A stretch of 64,000 nucleotides of DNA, from the NCBI RefSeq assembly GCF_000179595.2, contig NZ_JH556657.1, positions 188,669-252,668 of the forward strand, in the 5' to 3' direction. The notes under the pieces are model-generated. The model was not told where the DNA came from, did no database searches, and saw only the letters and a program-made list of their open reading frames with translations. This DNA comes from Acetivibrio cellulolyticus CD2. Lineage in GTDB: Bacteria > Bacillota > Clostridia > Acetivibrionales > Acetivibrionaceae. Numbering within the stretch: the first letter of the stretch is position 1; every line of letters begins with the position of its first letter. Below are positions 1 to 8,592 of this stretch, piece by piece. The position numbers were made by a program, and so were the translations under genes.

Positions 1-23
1 AAATATTTTTTGATTAAATTTCT

Positions 24-380
24 CTATATCACCACGTTTGAAGCTGCTTTCCGGTGTGCTTGTTTTTGCTCAATTGAAAGTCCAGTTAATAACCAATAGA
101 GTTCCCTAGTACCCACCTGAATTGTCTCTTTAGAGTTATCTGAAGGCCATTTAAACGTTCCCTTTTCAAGTCGTCGGAAGTATAGCCAAAATCCGTTATG
201 ATCCCAATGTAATATTTTTATCATTGTCCTGTTTTTATTGCAAAACACAAAAAGATTCGATGAAAATGGGTCGAGAGAAAAACATTGCTGAACTATTGCT
301 GCCAAACCGTCGATAGAGCGTCTCATATCAGTACTTCCAATAGCAAGATATACTTTTTCTGTTCCACTTATGCTCAACAT
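24..380 (-). CDS. tnpB: IS66 family accessory protein TnpB
   Basis: A 118-residue protein of IS66 TnpB (Orf2) type. Visible hallmarks are the N-terminal VYLAIGSTDMRRSIDGLAA segment, the LFVFCNKNRTMIKIL core and the DHNGFWLYFRRLEKGTF motif. TnpB is needed for transposition of IS66 elements together with TnpA and the DDE transposase TnpC; its biochemical role is not settled. The length is normal. Its start overlaps the end of tnpA by 7 bp, which implies translational coupling. The stop is 23 bases from the window edge, so tnpC should follow directly outside. Confidence 0.92.
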   Translation of the reverse strand: MLSISGTEKVYLAIGSTDMRRSIDGLAAIVQQCFSLDPFSSNLFVFCNKNRTMIKILHWDHNGFWLYFRRLEKGTFKWPSDNSKETIQVGTRELYWLLTGLSIEQKQAHRKAASNVVI

Positions 381-676
381 ATTGCCTCCAAGGATTTAAC
401 TATAGTTTGCAAAAGTCTTTCGTCATATCCGTTCTCAATTTCAATTATAGCTTTACCTATTCTTATGTTGAGTTTTGATGTCATCATTGGTTCAAACTGA
501 ATTGGCATCCAGTTTGTTTTGTTAATTTCTTCCTTGTTTTGATTATCTCTTCTATATTTTCTATATTGGAAATTGAATGCTTTGATTTTCAACCCCTTTT
601 CCCTACACCACTGAGCCTGGGTTTTTCCGCTTTTTTCGAATTCTCTAATTAACTTTTCCCATTCTTTATATAACAT
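374..676 (-). CDS. tnpA: IS66 family protein TnpA
   Basis: A 100-residue TnpA (Orf1) of IS66 type. The first 45 residues carry the helix-turn-helix-like segment typical of the family (KSGKTQAQWCREKGLK followed by FNFQYRKYRR), expected to bind DNA at the element ends. A strong Shine-Dalgarno sequence (AGGAGG) precedes the ATG. The gene lies about 75 bp inside the element end at 752 and overlaps tnpB. The C-terminal half, with PIQFEPM and the INIRIGKAIIEIENGYD-like strand, is also usual for TnpA. Confidence 0.88.
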   Translation of the reverse strand: MLYKEWEKLIREFEKSGKTQAQWCREKGLKIKAFNFQYRKYRRDNQNKEEINKTNWMPIQFEPMMTSKLNIRIGKAIIEIENGYDERLLQTIVKSLEAIC

Positions 677-748
677 AAGACGCCTCCTGGTTTTTGGTGT
701 ATTATCTCATGCTAACAAATTGATTAACAGATGGGTTGTATTGTACGC

Positions 749-3127
749 TTACCTTTCTATCCGGTCTTTTTTTGATTCAAGTTTTGAAAAATACTCCGGA
801 TTATCTACATAAATTCCAATCCGTAGTATCTTCTTCCTTACTAGCTGAAAAAACAAGTGATAATTATTATTTGCAACTGTAATATCATACCAGTCATCAT
901 ATGAAGGTTTTCTTCTTCCTATATCTTCTCCACGTCCATTATCACGGCAATACTGGGCAAAATGCTTCCAGAAGTCCATCCTCAAATGATGTCTTTCACC
1001 AAGTTCCCTGGTTGTTGGTTCTGCGGGTTCATCAGGCTCATCAAAATCCGCCACGTCAAGTTCAGGCACTTCTTTACGTTCTGTATTTAAAAAAGACAAA
1101 TGAAGCAATTCAATCATCTGTGTCTCATCTGAGAAACGAATATTCCATCTGGTTTCAATAAACTTTAATATTTTTATTCCACGTACAAGAATACATGTGG
1201 CATCCCAGTCGCTTTCATGTGATACTTCTATTTCCGAATGCGATCCATCCTCATAACCACGTCGGCCATTTGTTTTCGAAGATTTCTTGTCATCAAAACT
1301 GTCATTTTGTAGACTGGAGTTCACACTCTGAGATAAAGGAAGCAAATTGCCCAAGGAGCCGGAAAGAATCTTTATTTCTTCTTGCGTAAACATCCTAAAC
1401 TGGTTTTTCCAGTACCATTTTGTTGGAGTCTGCGGAAGAATGTGTTCTATTGTTACCTTATCTTTTTCTGCCTTTGTAAACGGTTTCCACCCCAGCTTTT
1501 CAATGCCGGTTTTTAAAGCCTTCTCGTATTCATACTCAAAAAGCAGGTATCGGAGGTCATGCCAACCATAGAACCCATCGCCGTTTGAAAAACGCTTATC
1601 AATTCGTGTCATGAAGTTTTTAATTGCAAAATCCATATCTGCAGTAGCTGTTTCAATCAAGTCCTTTGTTACCTTGGAAATTGGCAACTCACCTAGATAA
1701 ACCTCCCGAGTTTTTCTATAAAAATCGCTGCTCTTATAGCTTGATTGGAATGATGCCATCCTGAAAGACAAGAAGATAAAGCGTTCAATTGCACTGAACA
1801 ATACTATACGCTCTTCCGTGGTCACAACAGCATTCATTGTCAAAGATGCAGTAACAAGCGGTCTGAAATAGCCAATTCCGATTCGGTTAAGCCTGTCGAG
1901 CCATGTTTTTTCAGCGGCTGATAAATCGCTTAATTCCGGGAAGTATGTATAAAACCAGTATTTTGCTACGTCTTTTAAGCTATTAACATAATCCGCAATT
2001 TCAGAGGGCTTCAATTTGCATACGGTCGTAACAGCATCTTCCTCTAATGGCTGCGGCACATCATCATCTTCCATTTGACAATCATCAGTTTGTGTATCTT
2101 CTTCAGCACTGATTACAACCTGCTTTTCATAAATATTCTTTGCAGAAAATTTATTCAGTAGAAATTTAATGTAATCATCGCCCTTTTGCCGAGAATACTG
2201 AAAATACATGATCCAGTGTGCTCTCAAAAACTCATCATCGTATAAAGGTGCACTCTGGTTGCGACCAAGTTGGTAACATACTTCTTTCCATGAATCATTT
2301 ATTTTCTTTCTCAATTCATCCTTATCCATTACATCCAATTCATTCTTATCATAAAGGGTTGTCAGATAGATTAGACGATTCTTTAAAAGTTCGAGGTTTG
2401 TAAGCTTTTTACCACGATTGTTCATTGTCTCAAATGCCACGAAAACATCATAGTCATCTTCAATCTCGTGGATATTAAACATCAACTGCAGGGTAAGTTT
2501 ACGGAACACACTTTCAATCCCCTCAATTCCCTCTGATAAGTGAAGCTCCTTTAGACGATCGGCAAAAAAATCCTTTGCCTTCTTGAGGTTTTGTGTATAA
2601 TAGGTTTCATCAACCGAACCACTGAATGGCTCGCAAAAAACTTTATATGTAAGATAATCAGCACTTGGATTATCTGTCTCATAACCAAAGAGATAAGTTG
2701 TTATCAAGTTCTGTGGAGGGCGTTTCTGTGAAATATACTTTGAACGTATGGCTTTTAAAGTCTGATAACAAAGAACAATATCCTCTTCGCTTTTTTCCGC
2801 ATTACATTCAAGATTTTTAACAAAACCTACTATTTCATTTATAAGGATTGAAAAAGTCGTCAGGCGTTGCTGACCGTCAACTACATGGTAAGCCTTATAG
2901 CCTGAATCCAATAGCCATTTGTCATTATTCCATTCCTTTGATTCAGACCTTGGAACAGCTTTAAGTGATAACAGCCCAGTGTAATGATACCTTTCAGATA
3001 GCAAGTTCACTATATCATCCCAAAAGTCCACAAGTTGTTCCTGCTTCCAGGCATAACCTCTCTGATAGTCAGGAATTCGAAATAATTTATTCTGGTATAT
3101 CTGTGAAAGAGATTGTAAGTCGTTCAT
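749..3127 (-). CDS. DUF262/DUF1524 (GmrSD-like) protein, 3' end replaced by IS66
   Basis: A 792-residue protein joining an N-terminal DUF262 domain (FRIPDYQRGYAW at 16-27, HVVDGQQRLT at 81-90, the ParB/Srx-like NTPase motif) to a DUF1524 His-Me nuclease domain (IEHILPQ with His562, then LGNLLPLS). Both domains are found in GmrSD, a type IV restriction enzyme that cuts modified phage DNA; the single-chain fusion is common. A C-terminal segment from about 715 resembles DUF4268-type domains but stops short. The last codons and the TAA stop (751-749) coincide with the IS66 end at 752, so the natural C-terminus is probably lost. AAGGGG precedes the ATG. The 106-residue gene lies 63 bp upstream in the same direction. 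Confidence 0.85.
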   Translation of the reverse strand: MNDLQSLSQIYQNKLFRIPDYQRGYAWKQEQLVDFWDDIVNLLSERYHYTGLLSLKAVPRSESKEWNNDKWLLDSGYKAYHVVDGQQRLTTFSILINEIVGFVKNLECNAEKSEEDIVLCYQTLKAIRSKYISQKRPPQNLITTYLFGYETDNPSADYLTYKVFCEPFSGSVDETYYTQNLKKAKDFFADRLKELHLSEGIEGIESVFRKLTLQLMFNIHEIEDDYDVFVAFETMNNRGKKLTNLELLKNRLIYLTTLYDKNELDVMDKDELRKKINDSWKEVCYQLGRNQSAPLYDDEFLRAHWIMYFQYSRQKGDDYIKFLLNKFSAKNIYEKQVVISAEEDTQTDDCQMEDDDVPQPLEEDAVTTVCKLKPSEIADYVNSLKDVAKYWFYTYFPELSDLSAAEKTWLDRLNRIGIGYFRPLVTASLTMNAVVTTEERIVLFSAIERFIFLSFRMASFQSSYKSSDFYRKTREVYLGELPISKVTKDLIETATADMDFAIKNFMTRIDKRFSNGDGFYGWHDLRYLLFEYEYEKALKTGIEKLGWKPFTKAEKDKVTIEHILPQTPTKWYWKNQFRMFTQEEIKILSGSLGNLLPLSQSVNSSLQNDSFDDKKSSKTNGRRGYEDGSHSEIEVSHESDWDATCILVRGIKILKFIETRWNIRFSDETQMIELLHLSFLNTERKEVPELDVADFDEPDEPAEPTTRELGERHHLRMDFWKHFAQYCRDNGRGEDIGRRKPSYDDWYDITVANNNYHLFFQLVRKKILRIGIYVDNPEYFSKLESKKDRIER

Positions 3128-3190
3128 ATAAAGACCCCTTCAGAAATTTAATTTCTTGTTATTCAATTTAGCAGTTAAACAAATTAAAGT

Positions 3191-3511
3191 TTATTTTTCT
3201 AAGTCATTAAACTCATAACCAAATTCGATTAATCGGTTCTTGCAAGTTTCCCTCTCCTCATCTGTAAACAAAGCTTCATACTCTGGCCTTAAAACCAATG
3301 CTTCTACTGATAAATCAAGTCGCTTGTTTTCCCATAAAACTTCAAATCCATAAGTACCGCCGCTCTTTGATATCAGCTTTTTTGCCGCCTTAATACCGCC
3401 TTCCGCTGATACTAATTGAATGAATCTCGCAGCATTATATTTCAGTTCCTTCTTAGCAATAAAATATATATTATTCATTTCTTCATGAAATTTGTTTTCT
3501 AAAGTACTCAT
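3191..3511 (-). CDS. Conserved hypothetical protein, defence-island associated
   Basis: A 106-residue soluble protein with no signal peptide or membrane segment. Helical N-terminal half (FHEEMNNIYFIAKKELKY) and a conserved-looking core (GGIKAAKKLI, FEVLWENKRLDLSVEALVL, FTDEERETCKNRL). I recognise the pattern as a small protein often seen beside restriction or mobile genes, but know no function. A good ribosome site (AAGGAGG) precedes the ATG. Lying between the NERD-HRDC gene and the DUF262 gene on the same strand, it probably belongs to the same defence operon. Confidence 0.7.
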   Translation of the reverse strand: MSTLENKFHEEMNNIYFIAKKELKYNAARFIQLVSAEGGIKAAKKLISKSGGTYGFEVLWENKRLDLSVEALVLRPEYEALFTDEERETCKNRLIEFGYEFNDLEK

Positions 3512-3543
3512 GCCAGCCTCCTTGTAATAAAAACGCTAAATAT

Positions 3544-4599
3544 TCAATATTTTTTTATAATTTTTAAAATATCATCGCCATACTTATTCGCCTTTACCTC
3601 ACTAAACCCTGAAACTGTCTGCAGTTCTTCTTTATTTCTAGGCATTTTTGAAATTAAATCTTTCAATTGATTATCATTATAAATGAAGTAAGGTTTTATT
3701 TTTTCTTCACGACTCTTATCTAATCGATATGCCTTTAATTCTTTAAAAATATCCGTTTCCTCTACTGGAACTTCGCCTACTGTTATAGTGCTTCTCTCAG
3801 CTACTGGAGTTAGTACTTCTTCATCTTGCTTACGTGGTGTTATTATATTAATTTTATACTGCTCGTATTTTCCAGTATAATCTTTCTCAACAGCCTTATG
3901 TAAATCCAAATAAGATTGAGCCCAAGCTAACATTTTATCTTCTGAGTCAGCAGCTACTTTAGAACTTTCGTACACTTCTTTTATATGTTTAACTAATTGA
4001 TCCGCACGGATAACTTTCTCTTTTACTTCTTTCTTTGCATATTTTGCATTAAGTACTGTCTTAGGATTAGCCAAAACCACTATTGACTTATTAAAATCTT
4101 CAAAGTATCTTCCAGCCATATATTTAGTAAATATATTATTCTTTCTGTCTGTCATAATCTTTTTCATTAATTCTAAATGTCTTTGATTTTGTGTGATGGG
4201 TGAATAAATACCCTCTTTCTTTTTTCTGCCACTAAATTCCATAGTGCGGATAAAGTCACCAGAACTATTAATTTCAATATCTCCATAGAGATTTTTACAT
4301 TCGATAATAAAGCAAATCTTTTTTGTAAATACAAGATAATCTATCTGGGCACTCAACTCTCCATCCTCAATGTAGATGTCATGCAAGATATACATAGGAA
4401 TATGACTATTTTTCAACTCAAATTCAATATTCTTTTCTCCTGCAATTCCATATTCAAGGCTTTTTATATCTTGTTTTATTATATTTTGCCCTTCCGCATT
4501 AAGTATGGGTTCCAATGCTTTAAGCTTTTCAATTTGTACTTCTGCATTACTATTTCCCTTAAGAAAAACAGGTTCTTTCATCCTATCAAATAAGCCCAT
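3544..4599 (-). CDS. NERD nuclease-related and HRDC domain protein
   Basis: Start placed at the ATG at 4599 (GAGGTGAG just upstream); a longer in-frame opening to 4638 lacks a ribosome site. Of 351 residues, about 48-165 form a NERD domain: GIAGEKNIEFEL, then a PD-(D/E)XK-like core with Asp87, Glu100 and Lys102 in AQIDYLVF...FIIECKN. Residues about 275-350 form an HRDC domain (LKDLISKMPRNKEELQ followed by VSGFSEVKANKYGDDIL), a helical nucleic-acid-binding module found in RecQ. NERD proteins are predicted nucleases linked to DNA processing or defence. Position next to the GmrSD-like gene suggests the same role here; activity is inferred only. Confidence 0.85.
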   Translation of the reverse strand: MGLFDRMKEPVFLKGNSNAEVQIEKLKALEPILNAEGQNIIKQDIKSLEYGIAGEKNIEFELKNSHIPMYILHDIYIEDGELSAQIDYLVFTKKICFIIECKNLYGDIEINSSGDFIRTMEFSGRKKKEGIYSPITQNQRHLELMKKIMTDRKNNIFTKYMAGRYFEDFNKSIVVLANPKTVLNAKYAKKEVKEKVIRADQLVKHIKEVYESSKVAADSEDKMLAWAQSYLDLHKAVEKDYTGKYEQYKINIITPRKQDEEVLTPVAERSTITVGEVPVEETDIFKELKAYRLDKSREEKIKPYFIYNDNQLKDLISKMPRNKEELQTVSGFSEVKANKYGDDILKIIKKY

Positions 4600-4867
4600 T
4601 CTACTCACCTCACATATATTATAAGAAGATTGTACCATGTTTTACAAACTTTTTGCATTTTTTTAGTATTAAGTTCTGAATTGCATTATCAAATCCCCCA
4701 TTTAAATCAAGTCTATGAAAAAACCTATTCATGTCTCCCAATTTATCCATAAACTAATAAATATATTGTTAATTCCAACAAAATATATTAAGAATTTGGA
4801 AGGAAATCACAAACAAATGAGGAATAGATTCTTTGTTAAAATTAAATCTATCTAGGTGGTGGCTATT

Positions 4868-6412
4868 TTGAAGAAAAGACTTATATCTTTGGTTTTATTT
4901 GTAGTTTTAATTTTCAGCCTTAGTCCAATTCTCGCCGAAAGTCAGATTTCAGTGATAGTTAATAGTAAACAGGTTCAATTCGATGTTCCTCCAGTTATAG
5001 AAAACGGAAGAACTTTGGTTCCTTTAAGGGCTATCTTCGAAGCTCTTGGCGCTGTAGTTTCGTGGGAACCCAGCACAAGAACAGTTACAGGTGTAAAAGG
5101 GACAAAAACAATTATTCTAACTATTGATAGAACAGATGCTACAGTTAATGGGATTCAAAAGGCTTTAGATGTACCAGCAACAATAAGAAATAATAGAACG
5201 CTGGTACCTTTACGGTTTATTTCTGAAAGTTTAGGTTCTATAGTTTCTTGGGACGGAACTTCAAGAACTGCAACTATTAATGACGCTGGACTAAAGGTTT
5301 CATTTATTGATGTAGGACAAGCCGACAGTATCCTAGTCGAAACACCAAATGGAAAATCACTACTTATTGATGCCGGTAACAATGAAGATGGTGATTTTGT
5401 TGTTTCATACATAAAGAGCAAAGGACTAAATAAGATCGATGTAATTGTAGGAACACACTATCATGAGGATCATATTGGTGGCTTAGACACAGTTATCAAT
5501 AATTTTGATATAGGTAAGATTTATATGCCAAATGCAACAACACAGGTATTTGAGGATGTTCTTATAGCAGCAAAAAATAAAAACTTAAAAATTAATACTG
5601 CAAAAGCTGGAGTTAATATAGATTTAGATTCGGATTTAGAAGTAAGTATTCTTGCACCTGTAGGAAATACTTACGAGGATTTGAATAATTATTCTGCAGT
5701 TATCAAGCTAACCTATAAAAATAACTCGTTCCTTTTCGAAGGTGATGCTGGGAATATTTCTGAATCAGAAATGTTATCATCAGGATCTAACCTTAAAGCC
5801 GATGTACTAAAGGTCGGTCACCATGGAAGCAATGATTCAACAACAGAGCCTTTCCTAAAAGCAGTATCACCGAAATATGCTGTAATAAGTGTAGGAAAAG
5901 ACAATGATTATTGGTACCCAACAAAACAAACTCTTGATAAACTTGCTGCTACTAGCGTCCAAGTATATAGAACAGACGAACTCGGGACCATTGTAGCATT
6001 CAGTGATGGAAACACTATTGCATTTGATAAAACAACTTCAGCAACTACGACATCATCTAAATCAACAATAGTACCTACAACAACTTCTATTCCAACAGAC
6101 TTAAACCAAGAAGCAAATGTTGTAATTAGTGATTTGGATTGTTATGGAGAGACAATAACAATAACAAATAATAGTGCTTCAAGTATTGACCTGTCAGGGT
6201 GGCAGGTTATATCAGTCAAAGGAAACCAGACTTACTATTTCCCAAATGGATTTACACTTAAAGGTAAATCATCTGTAATGATTACCTCTGGGCCAAAAGC
6301 ATATAGCAGTGGAGATAGTGTGTTAATGTGGGCAGATTCGAATATTTGGAATAATGACGGAGATCCAGCCCAACTTTTTAACAACCTTGGAAAGTTGGTT
6401 TCATCAAAATAG
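4868..6412 (+). CDS. Secreted ComEC-type metallo-beta-lactamase with CuAO-N and lamin-tail domains
   Basis: Start taken as TTG at 4868, 8 bp after AGGTGG; the two upstream GTG codons lie inside that ribosome site. A signal peptide (residues 1-24) is followed by two copper-amine-oxidase-N repeats (NGRTLVPLRAIFEALGA and NNRTLVPLRFISESLGS, about 25-138), a stalk used by many clostridial surface proteins. Residues about 142-385 form a metallo-beta-lactamase fold of ComEC/Rec2 type: FIDVGQADS, the metal motif THYHEDH (196-202), FEGDAG, KVGHHGSND. A Thr/Ser-rich linker leads to a C-terminal lamin-tail domain (about 415-514, IDLSGWQV and FPNGFTLKGKSS). Probably an extracellular phosphodiesterase or nuclease; substrate unknown. 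No operon partner is evident. Confidence 0.88.
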   Translation: MKKRLISLVLFVVLIFSLSPILAESQISVIVNSKQVQFDVPPVIENGRTLVPLRAIFEALGAVVSWEPSTRTVTGVKGTKTIILTIDRTDATVNGIQKALDVPATIRNNRTLVPLRFISESLGSIVSWDGTSRTATINDAGLKVSFIDVGQADSILVETPNGKSLLIDAGNNEDGDFVVSYIKSKGLNKIDVIVGTHYHEDHIGGLDTVINNFDIGKIYMPNATTQVFEDVLIAAKNKNLKINTAKAGVNIDLDSDLEVSILAPVGNTYEDLNNYSAVIKLTYKNNSFLFEGDAGNISESEMLSSGSNLKADVLKVGHHGSNDSTTEPFLKAVSPKYAVISVGKDNDYWYPTKQTLDKLAATSVQVYRTDELGTIVAFSDGNTIAFDKTTSATTTSSKSTIVPTTTSIPTDLNQEANVVISDLDCYGETITITNNSASSIDLSGWQVISVKGNQTYYFPNGFTLKGKSSVMITSGPKAYSSGDSVLMWADSNIWNNDGDPAQLFNNLGKLVSSK

Positions 6413-6662
6413 TCTCGAAAGGAACCCTTCGTTACTTTCATTCCAAGCTCTTCTATTCCTCTAACCTTCACATCAAGGCAACGCAATCCACATGTCAGCA
6501 ATGCATATTGTTAAGAACGCTAAACGTGCTACCAATAGAAATTTGTGTAATATTCTATCGGGGTACTGCCAGTCGTCGCCCACACAGAAAACTTTGCTTT
6601 GTCCGCAATCCCGGAGTGCTTTTATCAGGCAGTACCTAAGTCCTGTTTATGACAAAGGTGGA

Positions 6663-7301
6663 TCAGTTTTCATTGCTAGACGGCAAAGTTTGCATGAGAG
6701 CAAAGAAATGTTTAGGCTCACCGGTACTAAAATATTCATACCAAGATTCCAGTGTGTTTGATTGAAAAACACCTAAATGCTCAATAATTTGTTTTGCCCA
6801 CAACAAAGCTCCGGTGGAACTTGCAGTAATAAGGTTGTTATCCGCTACAGATGGCTTGTCTATGTAAAAACTTTGCCCGTTATAACCAGGAGAAAACATT
6901 TCAAGAAATCCCGGTCCATTACTGGTATGCGGACGCTTATCCAAAAGCCCAAAGTTGGCAAGCGCAGCGGTAGCCCCACAGATTGCACACACCGTAGCAC
7001 CTAAAGAGAGAAATCCGCTTGCTTTTTCGATGATAGCGAGATGCTTTGGGTCGTTCCATGTATCTGCGCCCGGTAATAGCAACATGCTTGTTTCACTAAC
7101 AACAATATCATCAATTAAGCAATTGGGCACTATTGTCATCCCGCCCATTGTATTGATTGGCTCTTGAGAATAACTAACCGTTTTGAGCGATACACGTTGC
7201 TCCCCCTTTTTGAAAAATCGTCCAGAATTCAGCTCCGAAATAACATACCCCAGTTCCCAGTCGGCTAAAGTATCCAGAACGTAAACATAGATTGTAAACA
7301 T
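6663..7301 (-). CDS. DJ-1/PfpI family protein
   Basis: A 212-residue single-domain protein of the DJ-1/PfpI class I glutamine-amidotransferase-like superfamily. The nucleophile elbow is visible as GATVCAICGATAALA, with Cys108 the likely nucleophile, and ETSMLLLPGADTW forms the preceding strand. The family includes deglycases, stress proteins and amidases; the substrate here is unknown. GGAGG precedes the ATG. It is divergent from the WYL regulator gene, with a shared 120-bp intergenic region, so that regulator may control it. Confidence 0.88.
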   Translation of the reverse strand: MFTIYVYVLDTLADWELGYVISELNSGRFFKKGEQRVSLKTVSYSQEPINTMGGMTIVPNCLIDDIVVSETSMLLLPGADTWNDPKHLAIIEKASGFLSLGATVCAICGATAALANFGLLDKRPHTSNGPGFLEMFSPGYNGQSFYIDKPSVADNNLITASSTGALLWAKQIIEHLGVFQSNTLESWYEYFSTGEPKHFFALMQTLPSSNEN

Positions 7302-7361
7302 AAATTTCCTCCATTTTCATTGCGTTTCTAATTTGCTTGCTTTTTTATTATACCTTGTAAT

Positions 7362-7392
7362 TGTTGACAACAGTATGGCAACATTCTATAAT
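7362..7392 (+). promoter_or_regulatory. Consensus sigma-A promoter with overlapping palindrome
   Basis: TTGACA at 7364-7369 and TATAAT at 7387-7392 are separated by exactly 17 bp, a perfect match to the vegetative consensus, 33 bp before the WYL regulator ATG. The -35 box sits inside an 11-bp palindrome, TGTTG-A-CAACA at 7362-7372, which could be an autoregulatory operator. The divergent DJ-1 gene starts 60 bp to the left. Confidence 0.8.
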
Positions 7393-7424
7393 GATAACAA
7401 GAAATTTTGGAAGGCGGCTATCAG

Positions 7425-8357
7425 ATGAAAGTTGAGAGGCTTGTTAGCATTATTATGATACTCCTTGATAAAAAGCGTATAGGTGCACAGGAGTTAGCAG
7501 ATATGTTTGAAGTTTCACCCCGCACAATCTACCGCGACATAGACACTATCAACATGGCGGGTATTCCTGTTTGCTCAACATCGGGAGTGGGCGGCGGATT
7601 TGAAATCATGCAAAAATACAAGATTGATAGAAAGGTTTTTTCCACTGCGGACCTTTCCGCTATCTTGATGGGGCTTTCCAGTCTTTCCAACATGATACGA
7701 GGTGACGAACTGGTAAACGCCCTTGCGAAAGTCAAGAGTTTTATCCCCGCCGACAGAGCGAAAGACATTGAATTAAAAGCAAATCAAATATATATAGATT
7801 TAAGTCCGTGGATGGGCAACAGGAACATACAACCATATCTAGAGATTATCAAAACAGCTTTACAGGAAAGCAAGCTACTTTCGTTTGAATATGCAGACCG
7901 CTACGGAAATAAAACCGTACGAACAGCCGAGCCGTATCAGCTTGTATTGAAAAGTAGTCATTGGTATTGGCAAGGGTATTGCCATAAAAGAAATGATTTT
8001 CGCTTATTCAAACTATCCCGCACATCAAACCTGCAAATACAAGAGGAATTTTTTACCCCACGAGATTATCAAAAACCGCAGTTAGATTTTACTGATATTT
8101 TGGCAACTATGCAAACAAAAATCAAAATTCGTATTCATAAATCTGTCATGGACAGGGTACTTGATTATTGCACTTATGAACACTTTTCGCCAGACGGTGA
8201 TGAGCATTACATTGTTAGTTTTCCTTTCATAGAGAACGAATACTACTACAATATTCTTTTCAGTTTTGGTGATAAATGCGAGTGTTTAGAGCCGTTACAT
8301 ATCCGCACAGAAATGAAGCGTAGAATACATGATATAGCTACCATATACGAAAGTTAA
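7425..8357 (+). CDS. YafY-type HTH/WYL-domain transcriptional regulator
   Basis: Start placed at ATG 7425 with GGAAGG ten bases upstream; a TTG at 7407 lies before the ribosome site. Of 310 residues, the first 60 form a winged helix (RIGAQELADMFEVSPRTIYRDIDTI), and about 130-300 form a WYL domain with its C-terminal extension (SHWYWQGYCHKRNDFRLFKLSR). WYL regulators respond to small ligands or nucleic acids and often repress divergently transcribed neighbours, here the DJ-1 gene. Transcription should start near 7399 from the consensus promoter. Confidence 0.9.
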   Translation: MKVERLVSIIMILLDKKRIGAQELADMFEVSPRTIYRDIDTINMAGIPVCSTSGVGGGFEIMQKYKIDRKVFSTADLSAILMGLSSLSNMIRGDELVNALAKVKSFIPADRAKDIELKANQIYIDLSPWMGNRNIQPYLEIIKTALQESKLLSFEYADRYGNKTVRTAEPYQLVLKSSHWYWQGYCHKRNDFRLFKLSRTSNLQIQEEFFTPRDYQKPQLDFTDILATMQTKIKIRIHKSVMDRVLDYCTYEHFSPDGDEHYIVSFPFIENEYYYNILFSFGDKCECLEPLHIRTEMKRRIHDIATIYES

Positions 8358-8592
8358 TATTTCTACATTTTATTCAGTTCATTATAAACACAAACAAAGA
8401 ATACCCGTAAAGAAAGCATTACTGCCAACCTTACGGGGATACTTTATACTTATATAATCCAATCCATTCTTGAAAGCAAACGTAATCCTTTTATCAGTAT
8501 AAATATATACAGACTCTATATGGCGGAGTTGCCCCAAATGATGTCTTGAGTCAAATTTATGTAAAATACGTCTGTGGAAACAGGTCTATTGT

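Larger units (their letters stand above)
1..752 (-). mobile_element. IS66-family insertion sequence, partial (one end at 752)
   Basis: tnpA and tnpB of an IS66-type element read toward the left window edge; the large transposase gene (tnpC) would lie beyond position 1. On the minus strand the element appears to begin at 752 with GTAAGCG, the GTAA-type start characteristic of IS66-family terminal inverted repeats. The other end is outside the window, so neither the inverted repeat nor the expected 8-bp target duplication (plus-strand 753-760 would be one copy) can be checked. The terminus interrupts the 3' end of the DUF262 gene. Confidence 0.82.

Noticed and set aside
6413-6662. Possible gene remnant between the metallo-beta-lactamase and DJ-1 genes
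   Set aside because: A minus-strand frame (with KVRGIEELGMKV) looks protein-like, but I could not match it to a family and it overlaps the end of the real gene.
8404-8440. Terminator after the WYL regulator gene
   Set aside because: CCCGTAA/TTACGGG arms pair, but the loop is 20 nt and no U tract follows.
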